Assembly (NCBI RefSeq): GCF_001700435.1
Contig: NZ_LYPC01000014.1
Coordinates: 992,001 to 1,056,000 of the forward strand
Reading direction: 5' to 3'
From: Paenibacillus pectinilyticus
Lineage (GTDB): Bacteria > Bacillota > Bacilli > Paenibacillales > NBRC-103111
DNA length: 64,000 bases
In this document: piece by piece, positions 1-8,593 of the stretch
Position numbering within the stretch: position 1 is the first letter of the stretch
Layout: each line of letters begins with the position of its first letter
Notes under the pieces: model-generated
What the model saw: only the letters and a program-made list of their open reading frames with translations
Databases searched by the model: none
What the model was told of the DNA's origin: nothing
Translations under genes and position numbers: made by a program

Positions 1-1661
1 GTACAACACTAGCGTCTGATGAACATGGCATCCACCTTAGGATAAAGGGCGAACTGCCCGCAAGTGACGAAGCAACGGTGGCTCTCGCCTACATCGGTTA
101 TGGCGCGGATTATGCTGCCTTGGTTGAGAAAGCCATGCATGCTGCGGCTGCTCGTGTGAAGACATTTCGACTCCGCGAGGCGAAGAGCGCCCCTCCTTTT
201 CTCCAGGGACTCGGCTGGTGCACATGGGATGCTTTTTATCATGAAGTCGATGAAGCGAAGCTGCTTGAAGGTTTGGAAAGCTTTAAAACTGGAGGGGTAA
301 TCCCCCAATTTATCATCTTAGATGATGGGGCATGGGATACGGAAGGCGATTGGATATCTGATTTTTCCATTAATGCGAGTAAATTTCCTAGTGGGCTAGG
401 TCCGTTTATTCAGAAAGTTAAACAGTGTTACGGTGTGACATGGTTTGGGATATGGCATGCGTTTCAAGGATATTGGGCAGGGATTCAGCCCGAGGGTGCG
501 CTAGCCCGTAGATTTGCTTGGTTCCATAATCGGGCCGTTATTCGGCCGTGGGCACCTGAAGAAGTTGATCTTTATCTCGTAGAGCCCGAGGAAGCTCCTC
601 GCTTATATAACGAGTTGTACCAGTTTCTGGCGGAGGTTGGTGTCGATATGGTCAAGGTCGATGGCCAGTCGGCACTTGAGCTTTTTGCCCATGGCAAGCG
701 AAATGTGGTCAGCACGATGAGAGCTTATCAGGAAGCGATGCAGTCGGCAGCACAACGCTATTTCGACGGCAACCTGATCCATAGTATGTGTCACGGATCT
801 GATATCCCGTTTCATATGAATTCTTCCCTTGTATGGCGAAATTCACAGGATTATTTCCCAACCAAGGGCATGGCCGATCAACAGAAACACATCTATGTCA
901 ATGCGATGAACAATATTTGGTCTTCTACCTTTGCGATTCCCGATTGGGACATGTTTCAGACCCATCAAGAAGGGGCTGCTTTTCATGCTGCGGCTAGGTC
1001 AATATCTGGGGGGCCTATATATGTGTGTGATAAGCCAGGTCAGCAAAATTTTGATCTTTTGCAGAAGTTAACGATCTCAGGCGGGGTTGTGCTGCGCTGT
1101 GAAAGCCCAGCTTTGCCTACGGCGGACTGTGTTTTAGTTAATTGCTTGGGATTCCCGCAGATACTAAAAGTGAGGAATTACGCAGGCGTAAGTGGACTGT
1201 TGGGTCTCTTTCATTGTTTCAAAGGTGGTGGTCGGTTGTCCACTTCGATCAGCTCAAGAGCTATCCCAGGTTTAACAGGGGAACGCTTCGCTGTTTATTG
1301 TAATCGTCAACAGATGCTTCGCATCGTCGCTGCGGAAGAAGAGCTTCAACTTACGCTCGATACCGCGGAATATGAACTCGTCTCATTCACGCCAATTCAG
1401 CGAGGTTTTGCACCGATCGGAATTACGGACAAGTTTAATCATGCGGGAAGCATTGCCGAATGGGAAGTCACAGAGAATGGACATAAGGTTTTCGTGAAAG
1501 ATGGCGGTGCTGTGATTCTTATGTACTGTGAAACGATCCCTCAGGAAGTACGGATCGACGGTTGCGGAACCGATTTTACCTACGACGAAGTGCACGGAAT
1601 CTTGCATATTTCGGCGCCTATTGGCAATGCAGTTGTCATAGAAGTGCTCCTTACGAAGTAA
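1..1661 (+). CDS. GH36/Sip1-like alpha-galactosidase or raffinose-synthase-type glycosidase, 5' end outside the window
   Basis: The frame is open from base 3 to the TAA at 1659-1661, so the gene begins upstream and its N-terminus is missing; the GTG at 78 lies inside the frame and is not the start. The visible part (about 552 residues) contains GWCTWDAFY, FIILDDGAW and MVKVDGQ, the motif series of the GH36 raffinose-synthase/Sip1-like alpha-galactosidases; the Asp in KVDGQ is the expected nucleophile by family analogy. No signal peptide can be judged because the start is absent. It is followed after 32 bases by another glycosidase-like gene in the same direction, so the two probably form an operon for intracellular breakdown of alpha-galactosides. 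The family is well supported; the substrate (hydrolysis versus transfer) is inferred. Confidence 0.85.
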   Translation, partial: TTLASDEHGIHLRIKGELPASDEATVALAYIGYGADYAALVEKAMHAAAARVKTFRLREAKSAPPFLQGLGWCTWDAFYHEVDEAKLLEGLESFKTGGVIPQFIILDDGAWDTEGDWISDFSINASKFPSGLGPFIQKVKQCYGVTWFGIWHAFQGYWAGIQPEGALARRFAWFHNRAVIRPWAPEEVDLYLVEPEEAPRLYNELYQFLAEVGVDMVKVDGQSALELFAHGKRNVVSTMRAYQEAMQSAAQRYFDGNLIHSMCHGSDIPFHMNSSLVWRNSQDYFPTKGMADQQKHIYVNAMNNIWSSTFAIPDWDMFQTHQEGAAFHAAARSISGGPIYVCDKPGQQNFDLLQKLTISGGVVLRCESPALPTADCVLVNCLGFPQILKVRNYAGVSGLLGLFHCFKGGGRLSTSISSRAIPGLTGERFAVYCNRQQMLRIVAAEEELQLTLDTAEYELVSFTPIQRGFAPIGITDKFNHAGSIAEWEVTENGHKVFVKDGGAVILMYCETIPQEVRIDGCGTDFTYDEVHGILHISAPIGNAVVIEVLLTK

Positions 1662-1693
1662 GGTTAAATAGAACAGGAAGGGGGGCAGAGAAC

Positions 1694-3643
1694 GTGCCAA
1701 CATCGAAAATTAACGAGCCCAATTCGGAGAAAAAGTTGCGTTGGAAAATTGGGAATGAAGCAGGTATTGTCTGGGACATTCAACGAGATGACCTGGCTCA
1801 CCAAGATCATGTTGAAATGAGCGGCAAAGAGATCTCCCTCATTGTGACGTATGGCATAGATTCGCAAGGCGGTATTATTTTAAAACGGAAAGTCGTTTGG
1901 CCTGGTTTGCGCACGATTCCGAATGATACCCATGCTAGCTTAATGGAGGAATTTGGGCAGGAGCTTTTGCCTAGAATGTCTGTAAGCGGTCAGGTTATCC
2001 ATGAAAAAGTGTTTAAGATCTCGTTTGATGGCATGCTTCGGATATCGTCTGTTTCGGATCAGGGGATCATGATAGAGAGAACGATATTCCCCTCGAGAGA
2101 CAACCCCTATGCGTTAGAACGTATACAGGTGGAGAACATGACAGATGCTGCCATGGAGATCGAGATGGAGCAGATAGCAATCCAGCAGTATCGACGAGGC
2201 ACGAAAGGGGTTTATATCGTTGAAGCGGGACATGATGCCCCATCATCTGTGATGCTGCAAGCAGGTGAATCGATTACCTACATGTGTTGGATGTGTGCTT
2301 CGACGTTACAGGCACCTAAAGTGAGTGTGGACCTTGTTTCAGAGGAAAGGATGCGGCGGCAATTCTTACGTGAGCTCGGTTCGTCTTTGCGGCTTGAATC
2401 CCCAGAGCCCCATTTGGATAGAATGTTTGATTTGGCCAAAATCCGCGCGGCGGAGAGTATTTTTCGCACCAAAGGCGGTTTGATGCACAGCCCTGGAGGC
2501 GGTTCGTATTATGTTGCGGTTTGGACGAATGATCAAGCGGAGTATGCAGGGCCATTTTTTCCATTTTTGGGAGATCACGATGCAATGGCAGCATCCATGA
2601 ATGCTTATCGTCTTTACATGCCTTTCATGGGGCCTGACTTCCGCGCCATTCCTTCTTCAATCATCGCAGAAGGTGTGGATATCTGGGAAGGAGCGGGGGA
2701 TCGTGGGGATGCAGCGATGTATGCCTATGGCGCAGCGCGATTTGCGCTCGCTAGCGGCAGCCTGAGCATAGCCGAGGAGCTGTGGCCCGCGATTGAATGG
2801 TGCTTGGCGTTTTGCAGAAAGAAGCTCACATCGAGTGGTGTTATTGCATCCGACTCCGATGAGCTAGAGAATCGATTTCCGAGTGGGGACGCCAATCTGT
2901 TCACTTCATCGCTCGCCTATGGCGCGTTGATTTCTTCGGCACAACTGGCAAGAGAATTGGCAAAGCCAACAATCGCTTCTGGTTTAGAGGAAGAAGCGGG
3001 CAGGCTTCGACAAGCAATTGAAGCGCATTTTGGCGCAACCGTCGAGGGGTATGAGACCTATCGGTACTATGAAGGGAACGACATTCTGCGTTCGTGGATC
3101 TGTGTGCCGCTGACGATGAATATCTTGGATCGCAAGGACCAAACGATTTCTGCTTTGCTATCTTCACGATTATGGGTAAACGGTGGACTCGTCACACAGG
3201 CAGGAGAAACTACCTACTGGGATCGATCGACTTTGTATGCGCTGCGAGGAATTCTGTATGCTGGAGAAACGGAGCAAGGCATCACGCGACTCCTCGAATA
3301 TTCCCGTAATAGGCTGCTAGGCGAGCATGTTCCTTACGCAGTGGAAGCTTTCCCCGAAGGCAATCAACGGCATCTTTCTGCAGAAAGTGCGTTATATGCC
3401 CGAGTAATTATCGAGGGATTATTTGGCATTGTCCCGACGGGACTTAATTCTTTTACGTGCTGCCCGCGACTGCCTGATGATTGGGAGACGATGTCGCTTC
3501 GTGCAATCCGAGCTTTCGGTTCTTGTTTCGATCTCATCGTTTCACGATGTTCCGACGGCATAAATGTGGAGTGTGTGACACCTGATCAAAAGATAAGTGT
3601 TGATTGGGATCAGCAAAGCCCGCTAACGATCCATATAATGTGA
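1694..3643 (+). CDS. Six-hairpin glycosidase-like protein, uncharacterised
   Basis: This 649-residue protein has no signal peptide and is likely cytoplasmic. The frame extends upstream to 1562, inside the preceding gene, but the GTG at 1694 follows an AGGAAGGGGGG purine tract at normal spacing, so I start there. An N-terminal beta-rich half (about residues 1-220) is followed by an alpha-helical half with SPGGGSYY, VWTNDQAEYAGPFFPFLGD (near residue 270) and repeated helix pairs, the general look of (alpha/alpha)6-barrel glycosidases such as GH78, GH95 or debranching enzymes. I cannot assign a GH family from the sequence alone. It sits 32 bases behind the GH36-like gene, which suggests a shared oligosaccharide substrate. 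No terminator is obvious after the stop. Confidence 0.6.
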   Translation: MPTSKINEPNSEKKLRWKIGNEAGIVWDIQRDDLAHQDHVEMSGKEISLIVTYGIDSQGGIILKRKVVWPGLRTIPNDTHASLMEEFGQELLPRMSVSGQVIHEKVFKISFDGMLRISSVSDQGIMIERTIFPSRDNPYALERIQVENMTDAAMEIEMEQIAIQQYRRGTKGVYIVEAGHDAPSSVMLQAGESITYMCWMCASTLQAPKVSVDLVSEERMRRQFLRELGSSLRLESPEPHLDRMFDLAKIRAAESIFRTKGGLMHSPGGGSYYVAVWTNDQAEYAGPFFPFLGDHDAMAASMNAYRLYMPFMGPDFRAIPSSIIAEGVDIWEGAGDRGDAAMYAYGAARFALASGSLSIAEELWPAIEWCLAFCRKKLTSSGVIASDSDELENRFPSGDANLFTSSLAYGALISSAQLARELAKPTIASGLEEEAGRLRQAIEAHFGATVEGYETYRYYEGNDILRSWICVPLTMNILDRKDQTISALLSSRLWVNGGLVTQAGETTYWDRSTLYALRGILYAGETEQGITRLLEYSRNRLLGEHVPYAVEAFPEGNQRHLSAESALYARVIIEGLFGIVPTGLNSFTCCPRLPDDWETMSLRAIRAFGSCFDLIVSRCSDGINVECVTPDQKISVDWDQQSPLTIHIM

Positions 3644-3780
3644 CATCAAACTCCCCACTCCGCTAAAAATTTGCTATTATCTATAGGGACCTATTTAACA
3701 TGACGAACGGAAATATTTTAATTTCGTGTGAAAATAGGTTATGATAGGTAATGAAATTATAATAGAAAGTGGGATCCATA

Positions 3781-4491
3781 GTGGGACGTAAATGGAATAA
3801 CATAAAAGAAAAGAAAGCTTCGAATGATGCAAGCACAAGTCGCGTTTACGCGAAGTTCGGACTTGAAATTTATGTAGCAGCACGTAAAGGTGAACCAGAT
3901 CCGGAATCGAATCGTGCGTTGAAAGTCGTTTTGGAACGCGCCAAAACCTATAACGTGCCAAAAGCGATCATTGATCGCGCGATTAATAAAGCCAAAGGCA
4001 GCTCAGACGAAATTTATGAAGAGCTTCGTTATGAAGGCTTTGGACCCAACGGTTCCATGGTTATCGTGGATACATTGACGAATAACGTAAACCGTACCGC
4101 GTCAAGCGTGCGCGCAGCTTTTAGCAAAAATGGCGGTAACATGGGCGTTACAGGCTCCGTTGCCTATATGTTCGATGCGACAGCGGCTATCGGTATTGAA
4201 AACAAGAGCGTCGACGAGATCATGGAAATTCTGATGGAAGCTGACGTTGACGTTCGTGATCTTCTGGAAGAAGAAGACATGGTCATGGTGTATGCGGAGC
4301 CAGAGGCGTTCCATGCTGTTCAAGAATGTCTGAAAGCAGCAGGCATCACGGAGTTTACGGTTGCTGAGTTGACGATGATTGCTCAAAACAATGTTACGCT
4401 TTCCGAAGAAGGACAAGCTCAGTTTGATAAGATGGTTGATGCGTTGGAAGATTTGGAAGATGTGCAGCAGGTTTATCATAACGTGGAGTAG
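3781..4491 (+). CDS. yebC: YebC/PmpR family regulator (YeeN-type)
   Basis: The product (236 residues) matches the YebC/PmpR family along its length: the N-terminal [12 protein letters not shown] segment, [27 protein letters not shown] and the C-terminal YHNVE. These proteins are described either as DNA-binding regulators or, more recently, as ribosome-associated factors that help translate proline-rich stretches; the sequence does not decide between these. GTG codons occur at 3769 and 3781; I prefer 3781 because the family normally starts MGRKWNN and the purine-rich AGAAAGTGGGA lies just upstream of it. It is monocistronic, with a strong terminator directly after it and a 34-copy repeat array beyond. 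Confidence 0.92.
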   Translation: MGRKWNNIKEKKASNDASTSRVYAKFGLEIYVAARKGEPDPESNRALKVVLERAKTYNVPKAIIDRAINKAKGSSDEIYEELRYEGFGPNGSMVIVDTLTNNVNRTASSVRAAFSKNGGNMGVTGSVAYMFDATAAIGIENKSVDEIMEILMEADVDVRDLLEEEDMVMVYAEPEAFHAVQECLKAAGITEFTVAELTMIAQNNVTLSEEGQAQFDKMVDALEDLEDVQQVYHNVE

Positions 4492-4514
4492 GTTTAAAAA
4501 GTAGCGGAATGGAT

Positions 4515-4552
4515 AGGAGCTAAGCGGTGTGTTTGCGCTTAGCTCCTTTTTC
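4515..4552 (+). terminator. Rho-independent terminator of yebC
   Basis: A perfect 12-bp stem, AGGAGCTAAGCG (4515-4526) with CGCTTAGCTCCT (4536-4547), is followed by a T run. Confidence 0.92.
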
Positions 4553-4583
4553 GCGATGGAGGGGGAGAGTTCAAGTTGATCAA

Positions 4584-5984
4584 GCTCGGAACCCGAGCCT
4601 ACCGTCAGTAGTCCCTCGCCGAGAGCCCGGAACCCGAGCCTACCGTCAGTAGTCCCTCGCCGAAAGCTCGGAACCCGAGCCTACCGTCAGTAGTCCCTCG
4701 CCGAGAGCTCGGAACCCGAGCCTACCGTCAGTAGTCCCTCGCCGAAAGCTCGGAACCCGAGCCTACCGTCAGTAGTCCCTCGCCGAGAGCTCGGAACCCG
4801 AGCCTACCGTCAGTAGTCCCTCGCCGAAAGCTCGGAACCCGAGCCTACCGTCAGTAGTCCCTCGCCGAGAGCTCGGAACCCGAGCCTACCGTCAGTAGTC
4901 CCTCGCCGAAAGCTCGGAACCCGAGCCTACCGTCAGTAGTCCCTCGCCGAGAGCTCGGAACCCGAGCCTACCGTCAGTAGTCCCTCGCCGAAAGCTCGGA
5001 ACCCGAGCCTACCGTCAGTAGTCCCTCGCCGAGAGCTCGGAACCCGAGCCTACCGTCAGTAGTCCCTCGCCGAAAGCTCGGAACCCGAGCCTACCGTCAG
5101 TAGTCCCTCGCCGAGAGCTCGGAACCCGAGCCTACCGTCAGTAGTCCCTCGCCGAAAGCTCGGAACCCGAGCCTACCGTCAGTAGTCCCTCGCCGAGAGC
5201 TCGGAACCCGAGCCTACCGTCAGTAGTCCCTCGCCGAAAGCTCGGAACCCGAGCCTACCGTCAGTAGTCCCTCGCCGAGAGCTCGGAACCCGAGCCTACC
5301 GTCAGTAGTCCCTCGCCGAAAGCTCGGAACCCGAGCCTACCGTCAGTAGTCCCTCGCCGAGAGCTCGGAACCCGAGCCTACCGTCAGTAGTCCCTCGCCG
5401 AAAGCTCGGAACCCGAGCCTACCGTCAGTAGTCCCTCGCCGAGAGCTCGGAACCCGAGCCTACCGTCAGTAGTCCCTCGCCGAAAGCTCGGAACCCGAGC
5501 CTACCGTCAGTAGTCCCTCGCCGAAAGCTCGGAACCCGAGCCTACCGTCAGTCATCCCTCGCCGAAAGCTCGGAACCCGAGCCTACCGTCAGTAGTCCCT
5601 CGCCGAAAGCTCGGAACCCGAGGCTACCAGCAGTCGTCCCTCGCCGAAAGCTCGGAACCCGAGCCTACCGTCAGTAGTCCCTCGCCGAGAGCCCGGAACC
5701 CGAGCCTACCGTCAGTAGTCCCTCGCCGAAAGCTCGGAACCCGAGCCTACCGTCAGTAGTCCCTTGCCGAGAGCTCGGAACCCGAGCCTACCGGCAGTCA
5801 TCTCTCGCCGAAAGCTCGGAACCCGAGGCTACCGTCAGTCTTCCCTCGCCGAAAGCTCGGAACCCGAGCCTACCGTCAGTCGTCCCTCACCGAAAGCTCG
5901 GAACCCGAGCCTACCGGCAGTCATCCCTCGCCGAAAGCTCGGAACCCGAGCCTACCGTCAGTAGTCCCTCGCCGTAAGCTCGAG
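4584..5984. repeat. Tandem array of 34 units of 41 bp, each with a small perfect hairpin
   Basis: Units begin at 4584 and every 41 bases to 5937 (33 steps of exactly 41 bp, no insertion or deletion), ending in a 7-base stub. Each unit carries GCTCGG-AAC-CCGAGC, a 6-bp stem with a 3-base loop, followed by CTACCGTCAGTAGTCCCTCG. The bases just before the hairpin alternate strictly between GAGAG and GAAAG for 22 units (4625-5486), so the left part is really an 82-bp dimer repeat. From about 5527 rightwards the alternation is lost and substitutions accumulate (for example at 5555, 5613, 5764, 5800 and 5843). There are no unique spacers. No gene is seen in the array. Confidence 0.97.
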
Positions 5985-6053
5985 CCAAATCGGTGTGGAC
6001 ATCACCTTTTACTCCATTTACATAAGAAAAACCCGCCTTTACAGTAATTTCAG

Positions 6054-6082
6054 TTGTTCAGATGATAGAAATTTGCTATGCT
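6054..6082 (+). promoter_or_regulatory. Probable sigma-A promoter of the LacI gene
   Basis: TTGTTC (6054-6059), a 17-base spacer and TATGCT (6077-6082). The expected transcription start near 6089 lies downstream of the ATG at 6062, which argues that translation starts later, at 6134. Confidence 0.55.
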
Positions 6083-6099
6083 AGGCTAAAGCGCAAAAA

Positions 6100-6110
6100 T
6101 TTGGCGCAAA
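6100..6110. promoter_or_regulatory. Candidate LacI-family operator
   Basis: TTTGGCGCAAA, an imperfect dyad with TTTG/CAAA arms, just downstream of the predicted start of lacI transcription. The same 11-mer occurs at 7308 and 7655, and a one-mismatch copy at 7393, so autoregulation plus control of the adjacent operon is likely. Confidence 0.6.
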
Positions 6111-6133
6111 CTTTGGCTACGGGAGGGTGCAAG

Positions 6134-7156
6134 TTGTCAACATTGAAAGATATTGCTGAGCATGTGGGCGTCTCGATATCCACGGTATCCCGTGTAGTAA
6201 ATAATGATACGAGAAGATCGGTGAGCGCCGATACCCGCCAAAAAATTTGGGATGCTGTAGCCAAACTTGGCTACCAGTCCAGTAAAGGCACCAGAGAAAC
6301 TGTCGTTCGCGGTAAGCCATCGAAGTTAAATAAGAAGGTGGGCTGCATTGTTGCAGTTCAGCAGAATAAATATAATCACCCTTACTTTTCTTCAATTCTT
6401 GAGGGGATTGATCGTGGACTTGAAGATCATGGCTACGATTTGGCCTTCATCCACTCGGGTGAAGAGCTAAAGAAACCGAATTTGCTGCACAAAATTGTGA
6501 AAGAAAGCGATATAAGCGGCATTATTCTGGTTGAGGGGATTGATTCAGCTTCGTACGAATATATCAAAGCACATGTTCCCTATGTCGTAGGCATCGATAT
6601 TCCGGATAAAGAAGTGCCGCGTGTGGGTTATGATCGTTTATTGGCAGCGAAACATGCGGTTGGTCATTTGATCGAGCGTGGGCATAAACGCATTGGCTTC
6701 ATCGGAGGATCCGGCCTTTCCATGGATATGGAGAAGGAAAAGCGTTACCGCGGATACCGTGAAATGCTGCAAGAAGCCGGATTATCCATTCCGAAAGATT
6801 GGGTGCTCGATACACAATGGGACGTGGAAAAAAGCCACGAGCTCATGAAGCAAGCTTTAGAGGGGCAGAAGGATCGTCCGACAGCCTTTTTTGCCGCCAG
6901 TGACATGATGGCAATTTCTGCGATGCGGGCAGCGCTTGAACTCAACTATCGCATCCCAGAGGATATCGCCTTCGCCGCCATCGATAATATTGAGTTCTCG
7001 CAGTATTGTTCACCGCCATTAACGACGATCGATATGCCCAAATTTGAAATTGGTTGGATCGCGGCCAAAACATTAATTGATTATATCGATGAAAAAATGC
7101 CTGTTCCTGTTACGATTACATTGCCTTATAAATTAATTGAACGAGGATCATCCTAA
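6134..7156 (+). CDS. LacI family transcriptional regulator
   Basis: This 340-residue protein has the normal LacI/GalR length. The N-terminal helix-turn-helix (LKDIAEHVGVSISTVSRVVN) and hinge region lead into a periplasmic-binding-protein-like sensor domain (HPYFSSILEGIDRGLE onward, with GHKRIGFIGG and FAAIDNIEFS), which binds a sugar effector in this family. I chose TTG 6134: the family begins a few residues before LKDIA, GGGAGGGTG precedes it, and the promoter would place the upstream ATG at 6062 before the transcript start. TTTGGCGCAAA elements lie in its own leader and in front of and within the oxidoreductase gene downstream, so it probably represses itself and the 7470-10317 transport operon. 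The effector is unknown. Confidence 0.9.
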   Translation: MSTLKDIAEHVGVSISTVSRVVNNDTRRSVSADTRQKIWDAVAKLGYQSSKGTRETVVRGKPSKLNKKVGCIVAVQQNKYNHPYFSSILEGIDRGLEDHGYDLAFIHSGEELKKPNLLHKIVKESDISGIILVEGIDSASYEYIKAHVPYVVGIDIPDKEVPRVGYDRLLAAKHAVGHLIERGHKRIGFIGGSGLSMDMEKEKRYRGYREMLQEAGLSIPKDWVLDTQWDVEKSHELMKQALEGQKDRPTAFFAASDMMAISAMRAALELNYRIPEDIAFAAIDNIEFSQYCSPPLTTIDMPKFEIGWIAAKTLIDYIDEKMPVPVTITLPYKLIERGSS

Positions 7157-7183
7157 CGAAAATGGACAACAAATCCCCATAAA

Positions 7184-7226
7184 AACCGTTTGGCTTTGTG
7201 CACCCTACATAGTCAAACGGTTTTTT
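7184..7226 (+). terminator. Terminator of the LacI gene
   Basis: AACCGTTTG (7184-7192) pairs with CAAACGGTT (7214-7222), followed by a T run to 7226. Confidence 0.88.
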
Positions 7227-7257
7227 GTTGGGCAGCCGCACAAAAATGCTCTGTTTG

Positions 7258-7271
7258 TCCAAACTTTTGGA
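7258..7271. promoter_or_regulatory. Perfect 14-bp inverted repeat upstream of the sugar operon
   Basis: TCCAAACTTTTGGA: perfect 6-base arms (TCCAAA/TTTGGA) around CT, 10 bases before a TATAAT at 7281-7286. It may be a second regulator site; no specific protein can be named. Confidence 0.4.
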
Positions 7272-7307
7272 TTAATGTGCTATAATGTTTGGATTATTAA
7301 CGTGTAA

Positions 7308-7318
7308 TTTGGCGCAAA
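7308..7318. promoter_or_regulatory. Candidate LacI-family operator upstream of the oxidoreductase operon
   Basis: Exact TTTGGCGCAAA, identical to the element in the LacI leader at 6100, located 30 bases before the -35 box of the operon promoter. Confidence 0.6.
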
Positions 7319-7347
7319 AAATAATCCAAAAACATTGATAAAACTGA

Positions 7348-7376
7348 TTGACAAAACAAGCCAAACCCCTTAATAT
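7348..7376 (+). promoter_or_regulatory. Sigma-A promoter of the oxidoreductase/ABC operon
   Basis: A perfect -35 TTGACA (7348-7353), a 17-base spacer and -10 TAATAT (7371-7376). An ATTGGCGCAAA operator-like copy at 7393-7403 lies about 10-20 bases after the expected transcription start, a position suited to repression. The intergenic stretch 7157-7469 holds nothing else beyond the sites listed. Confidence 0.8.
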
Positions 7377-7392
7377 TCTAAGTGTAAAGAAT

Positions 7393-7403
7393 ATTGGCGC
7401 AAA
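7393..7403. promoter_or_regulatory. Candidate LacI operator overlapping the early transcribed leader
   Basis: ATTGGCGCAAA differs by one base from the TTTGGCGCAAA sites at 6100, 7308 and 7655. Confidence 0.5.
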
Positions 7404-7469
7404 CGAAAAATAGTTTGGACAAATTTGGCTAACAACTAACTAGACTTTGGCGGGGGAGATAAACAGAAT

Positions 7470-8570
7470 ATGAATAAAATTCGAGTAGCTTTAATCGGTG
7501 TCGGCGACATGGGAACAGGCCATGCAATGGGATTTGATCAAATCGAACAATGTGAAATAACATGGGTAGCTGATCCAAGCCCAAGTAACTTGGAAAGAGC
7601 GCTTCCGTATATCAAAAGAAATAATCCCCAAATTGTTTCGGATTATAAGGACATTTTGGCGCAAACAGATACATTTGATGCTGTCGTGATTTCGGTTCCA
7701 AACTATATGCACAAAGAAGTGGCACTAGCTTTTATCGAACGTGGGAAGCATATATTTTTGGAAAAACCAGTAGCCCCAACGCTTGCGGATTGTGATGCCA
7801 TCATCGAAGCTGCAAAGAAAGCGAATGTCATCCTCCAAATCGGGCTTGTTTATCGCTATTCCAATTTATATCGCCGGATGGAAAAGGAATTGAGCAATGG
7901 ACGTCTCGACGACGTAACGATGATGTGGTGTAAAGAGTTCCGCGATTCGTTTCCGCCTGTGGATTGGTTCTACGACAGTGCCAAATCTGGCGGTGCGTTG
8001 GTCGAAAAGGATTGCCATCATTTCGACATTTTCAACTGGATGATTGGCGCGAAGCCGGTTCGTGTTTTCGCTTCTGGCGGTCAGCATGTTATTAAAAATG
8101 GCGAAGAGAATATGATCACCAATTCCTATACGCATTATCCGCCGAAAGTAATTTCGCAAACCAATATTGTGGATCACGCTTGGGTAACGATTGATTACGA
8201 GAACGGCAGTAAAGCGAATCTGGGATTGTGCATGTATCTGAAGCCAAGAAACCTCATGGATGAAGGCTTGGAAATCGGGTTGATCGGAAACAACGGCGCT
8301 GTCATGGTAGCGAAGAAAGATCGCACAATTGATATCGCGGGTGGACCTGATATGACCAAAGAACATATTGATACGGATGTTGCGTCTGATTCTTACAGTA
8401 ACGGACACACAGGCAGTCAACGTCAGAGATATGAATTCCTAGACTCCGTCGTGACGGGCAAAGAGCCTTTTGCGAATGGGGAAGTAGGCAGACAGGCCTT
8501 GCTCGTCGCGCTTGCAGCGGAGAAATCAATCAAAGAAGAACGCTATGTGTATCTGAATGAATTAGTGTAA
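7470..8570 (+). CDS. Gfo/Idh/MocA family sugar oxidoreductase
   Basis: This 366-residue NAD(P)-dependent dehydrogenase is of usual family length. The N-terminal Rossmann fold has GVGDMGTGH at residues 10-18, the family EKP motif occurs in FLEKPVAPT, and the conserved EKDCHHFDIFNWM helix supplies the His/Asp expected near the sugar. Members oxidise or reduce sugars and inositols; the substrate is not readable here. GGCGGGGGAG precedes the ATG. It is the first gene of an operon with two permeases and a binding protein (gap to the next gene about 20 bases), so it probably acts on the imported sugar. An exact TTTGGCGCAAA occurs inside the gene at 7655-7665 and may act as a downstream auxiliary operator. 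Confidence 0.88.
   Translation: MNKIRVALIGVGDMGTGHAMGFDQIEQCEITWVADPSPSNLERALPYIKRNNPQIVSDYKDILAQTDTFDAVVISVPNYMHKEVALAFIERGKHIFLEKPVAPTLADCDAIIEAAKKANVILQIGLVYRYSNLYRRMEKELSNGRLDDVTMMWCKEFRDSFPPVDWFYDSAKSGGALVEKDCHHFDIFNWMIGAKPVRVFASGGQHVIKNGEENMITNSYTHYPPKVISQTNIVDHAWVTIDYENGSKANLGLCMYLKPRNLMDEGLEIGLIGNNGAVMVAKKDRTIDIAGGPDMTKEHIDTDVASDSYSNGHTGSQRQRYEFLDSVVTGKEPFANGEVGRQALLVALAAEKSIKEERYVYLNELV
7655..7665. promoter_or_regulatory. Intragenic copy of the LacI candidate operator
   Basis: Exact TTTGGCGCAAA within the coding sequence, about 270 bases after the operon promoter. Auxiliary operators inside the first gene are known for LacI-type systems; chance occurrence cannot be excluded. Confidence 0.4.
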
Positions 8571-8593
8571 GGATTCTAGATTGGAGGTACATG

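Noticed and set aside
5764..5964. 66-residue reading frame in the 41-bp array
   Set aside because: It only translates the repeats (RARNPSLPAVISRRKLGTR), has no ribosome site and depends on chance phase.
4584..5984. CRISPR array
   Set aside because: Units are contiguous with no unique spacers, and no cas gene is present in the window.
7866..8420. 184-residue antisense frame in the oxidoreductase gene
   Set aside because: It is the shadow of a clear Gfo/Idh/MocA gene, with no family features.
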